From Anthopleura xanthogrammica (taxonomy: Eukaryota; Cnidaria; Anthozoa; Actiniaria; Actiniidae): a stretch of DNA of 64,000 nt. The stretch covers positions 687,501 through 751,500 of the forward strand of contig OZ025224.1 of the NCBI GenBank assembly GCA_964019055.1, in the 5' to 3' direction. The notes under the pieces were generated by a model. It made no database searches and had not been told where the DNA came from. It saw only the letters and a program-made list of their open reading frames with translations. Numbering within the stretch: the stretch's first letter is position 1; each line of letters starts with the position of its first letter. A program made the position numbers and the translations under genes. Positions 63,501 through 64,000 of the stretch are shown piece after piece.

Positions 63501-64000
63501 CTCTAATTTTACTTTTCCGGTTCCTTTATAGAAGATCAGAAGAAAGATCCTTGTGATTACAGGCAGCTCTGTGATAGGTTTCGAGCAAGTCTCGCCATAC
63601 CCGGTAAGTTCCTTGGTCCTCTGGTCTCACATTTGGAGAGTCACAGGTATTCCAAACCAGAGTAGGTTTTCTGTGATTCTAAAAAATGCACCGCGCATGA
63701 CACGGTTACGGTACAGAACGAACCAATCACTTTTCTGGAAGGTTTCTTTTCATCCAATCAGAATCAACACTGCTGAAGTGTTTGTGAACACAATTACTTA
63801 GCTTGGGATACCTGTGGAAATTTTAACACGCCTGTCTACTTTTGATATTTTTTTCTAGATGGTTATTTTCATCAAGACTCCAAGCTCAATATATGTTATT
63901 GTCAAGCATGTCATGAGGCGCGCGGAGAAAAACAATATGAGGTCAGCGGTGACCCTGCAAGGAGGTATGCGCAGCCATTAGGATGGTGTCAGTTTGGTCT
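52392..64000 (+). CDS. NEURL4-like protein with six neuralized (NHR) repeats; 3' end outside window
   Basis: Twenty-one exons fitted with consistent phase: 52392-52911, 53373-53545, 53745-53945, 54274-54496, 54795-54885, 56124-56391, 56841-57048, 57471-57746, 58148-58396, 59520-59663, 60347-60489, 60596-60793, 60892-60990, 61102-61165, 61522-61583, 61754-61794, 62070-62202, 62616-62774, 63162-63420, 63532-63603 and 63859 to the edge; about 1,240 codons so far. Six NHR domains lie at residues about 3-162, 187-348, 381-543, 591-755, 789-950 and 989-1150. Each has the W-(S/A)-G-S-L core, a GTW or similar turn, LHFF(V/I)NG and a (V/I)DLYG strand. After NHR6 comes the conserved [20 protein letters not shown]...GWCQFG of NEURL4 C-termini. 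NEURL4 is known in vertebrates as a HERC2- and CP110-binding centrosomal adaptor in ubiquitin pathways; I infer a similar role. NHR1 is encoded by one exon; the others are split. Confidence 0.93.
53951..54253. repeat. GATGAT-rich simple repeat in NEURL4-like intron 3
   Basis: Degenerate ATG/GAT trinucleotides grade into TGATATTGATG units. It fills the intron between 53945 and 54274 almost completely. Confidence 0.9.
54546..54592. repeat. (AATC)n microsatellite
   Basis: About 12 AATC units in intron 4 of the NEURL4-like gene. Confidence 0.95.
55146..55715. repeat. Direct repeat of about 560 bp, copy 1 (intron 5)
   Basis: Starts GGCCATCTGCCAACAGTCAA and ends near GCAAAATAAATCAAGATTT. It is near-identical to 58764-59306 in intron 9. 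Contains two tandem-like sub-blocks with GGACTGGA...TTCGGTTAA. No long frame or recognised domain; probably an uncharacterised interspersed element. Confidence 0.75.
55830..56095. repeat. CATCAT-rich simple repeat in intron 5
   Basis: Irregular ATC/ACC trinucleotide array just upstream of the exon 6 acceptor (56123). Confidence 0.9.
57151..57340. mobile_element. MITE family Q, full copy (intron 7)
   Basis: About 190 bp hairpin with ends ACCTCTTTACCTTGAGTGTA and its complement. Inner words CATTTCAGACCACGTGTCAT and AAAGAA(T/A)TTTATT are mirrored. Related copies lie at 59700-59850 and 61300-61446, and a half copy at 2363-2424. Confidence 0.75.
57854..58029. mobile_element. TIR element of 176 bp with arms of about 65 bp (intron 8)
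   Basis: Left arm TCACATAGTCTATATTACTG... and right arm its complement ending CTATGTGA. The innermost part GACTGTTATCTCAATCAAAT is mirrored exactly. Followed by a short direct sequence; no coding. Confidence 0.8.
58669..59450. mobile_element. Nested insertion in intron 9: outer TIR element split by a 560-bp repeat
   Basis: The outer element's inverted arms are CCAACTCCAGATGTCATGGC (58688) and its complement near 59425-59445, each with GGCAGAGTTCATTC. Between them sits copy 2 of the 560-bp repeat (58764-59306). The word ATCCCCATGACT-GACAGCCAT occurs at both of its edges (58751 and 59317), a target-site-like duplication of more than 20 bp. Confidence 0.7.
59700..59850. mobile_element. MITE family Q, copy (intron 10)
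   Basis: ACCTCTTTACCTTGGGCATG at the left, GGAATGACACATGACC at the right, with the ATTCTCTTGAGAATAAGATT core. The last part is repeated again at 59851-59897, and TIRs ATACACCCTATGCATAAGG (about 59897) and the complement (60269-60287) may bound a further element. Confidence 0.65.
61300..61446. mobile_element. MITE family Q, copy (intron 14)
   Basis: ACCTCTTTACCTTGGGCGTA to GATACTCTAGGGTATGCCA. It shares 40 bp of upstream flank (AGTGTCCAGTCTTATTCTTT) with the copy at 57151, so the flank either belongs to a larger element or was co-duplicated. Confidence 0.7.

Overview
This is a piece of nuclear DNA from an animal, most likely an anthozoan cnidarian (sea anemone, coral or corallimorph). The main reasons are genes split by GT-AG introns, AT-rich intergenic DNA crowded with short terminal-inverted-repeat (TIR) elements, tandem small cysteine-rich secreted peptides with dibasic propeptide sites, a cGAS-like nucleotidyltransferase, and CARD-caspases next to a CRY-DASH. 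The species cannot be fixed from the sequence. All gene models were built by hand by matching splice sites and reading phase; none was tested against transcripts.

Layout. 1-7.7 kb: a four-exon cGAS/Mab21-type nucleotidyltransferase (+), with two copies of one TIR element on either side and three perfect CRE sites upstream. 7.7-17.9 kb: two tandem four-exon secreted proteins (+), probably ependymin-related. Their third introns have each expanded with a different microsatellite (545 bp of a pentamer, about 1.67 kb of ATC). 18-27 kb: small cysteine-rich secreted peptides on the minus strand, two broken and two intact; the intact pair arose from a recent 1-kb tandem duplication. 28.9-34.9 kb: a complete 12-exon CRY-DASH gene (-, 511 codons) with introns full of satellites. 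35.6-37.4 kb: an intronless CUB/LDLa transmembrane receptor with PPxY tail motifs (+). 38.4-51.2 kb: three CARD-caspases, two of them (+,+) from a 3.5-kb tandem segmental duplication that also carries a rearranged fragment of the CUB receptor tail, and a diverged third (-). 52.4 kb to the end: a NEURL4-type protein with six neuralized (NHR) repeats (+), running off the right edge.

How the genes relate. A nucleic-acid-sensor-like enzyme, three initiator-like caspases and several secreted peptides give the window an immunity and cell-death flavour, but the genes are tens of kilobases apart and a functional link is inference. The most notable points are: loss of the conserved substrate-pocket Arg in one of the twin caspases; a 12-bp GGGCTTCCTGTG motif found six times, four of them within about 420 bp upstream of start codons; a roughly 90-bp tRNA-like satellite at two loci; parallel microsatellite expansion in one intron of two paralogues; and duplicated peptides whose change is concentrated in the mature region.
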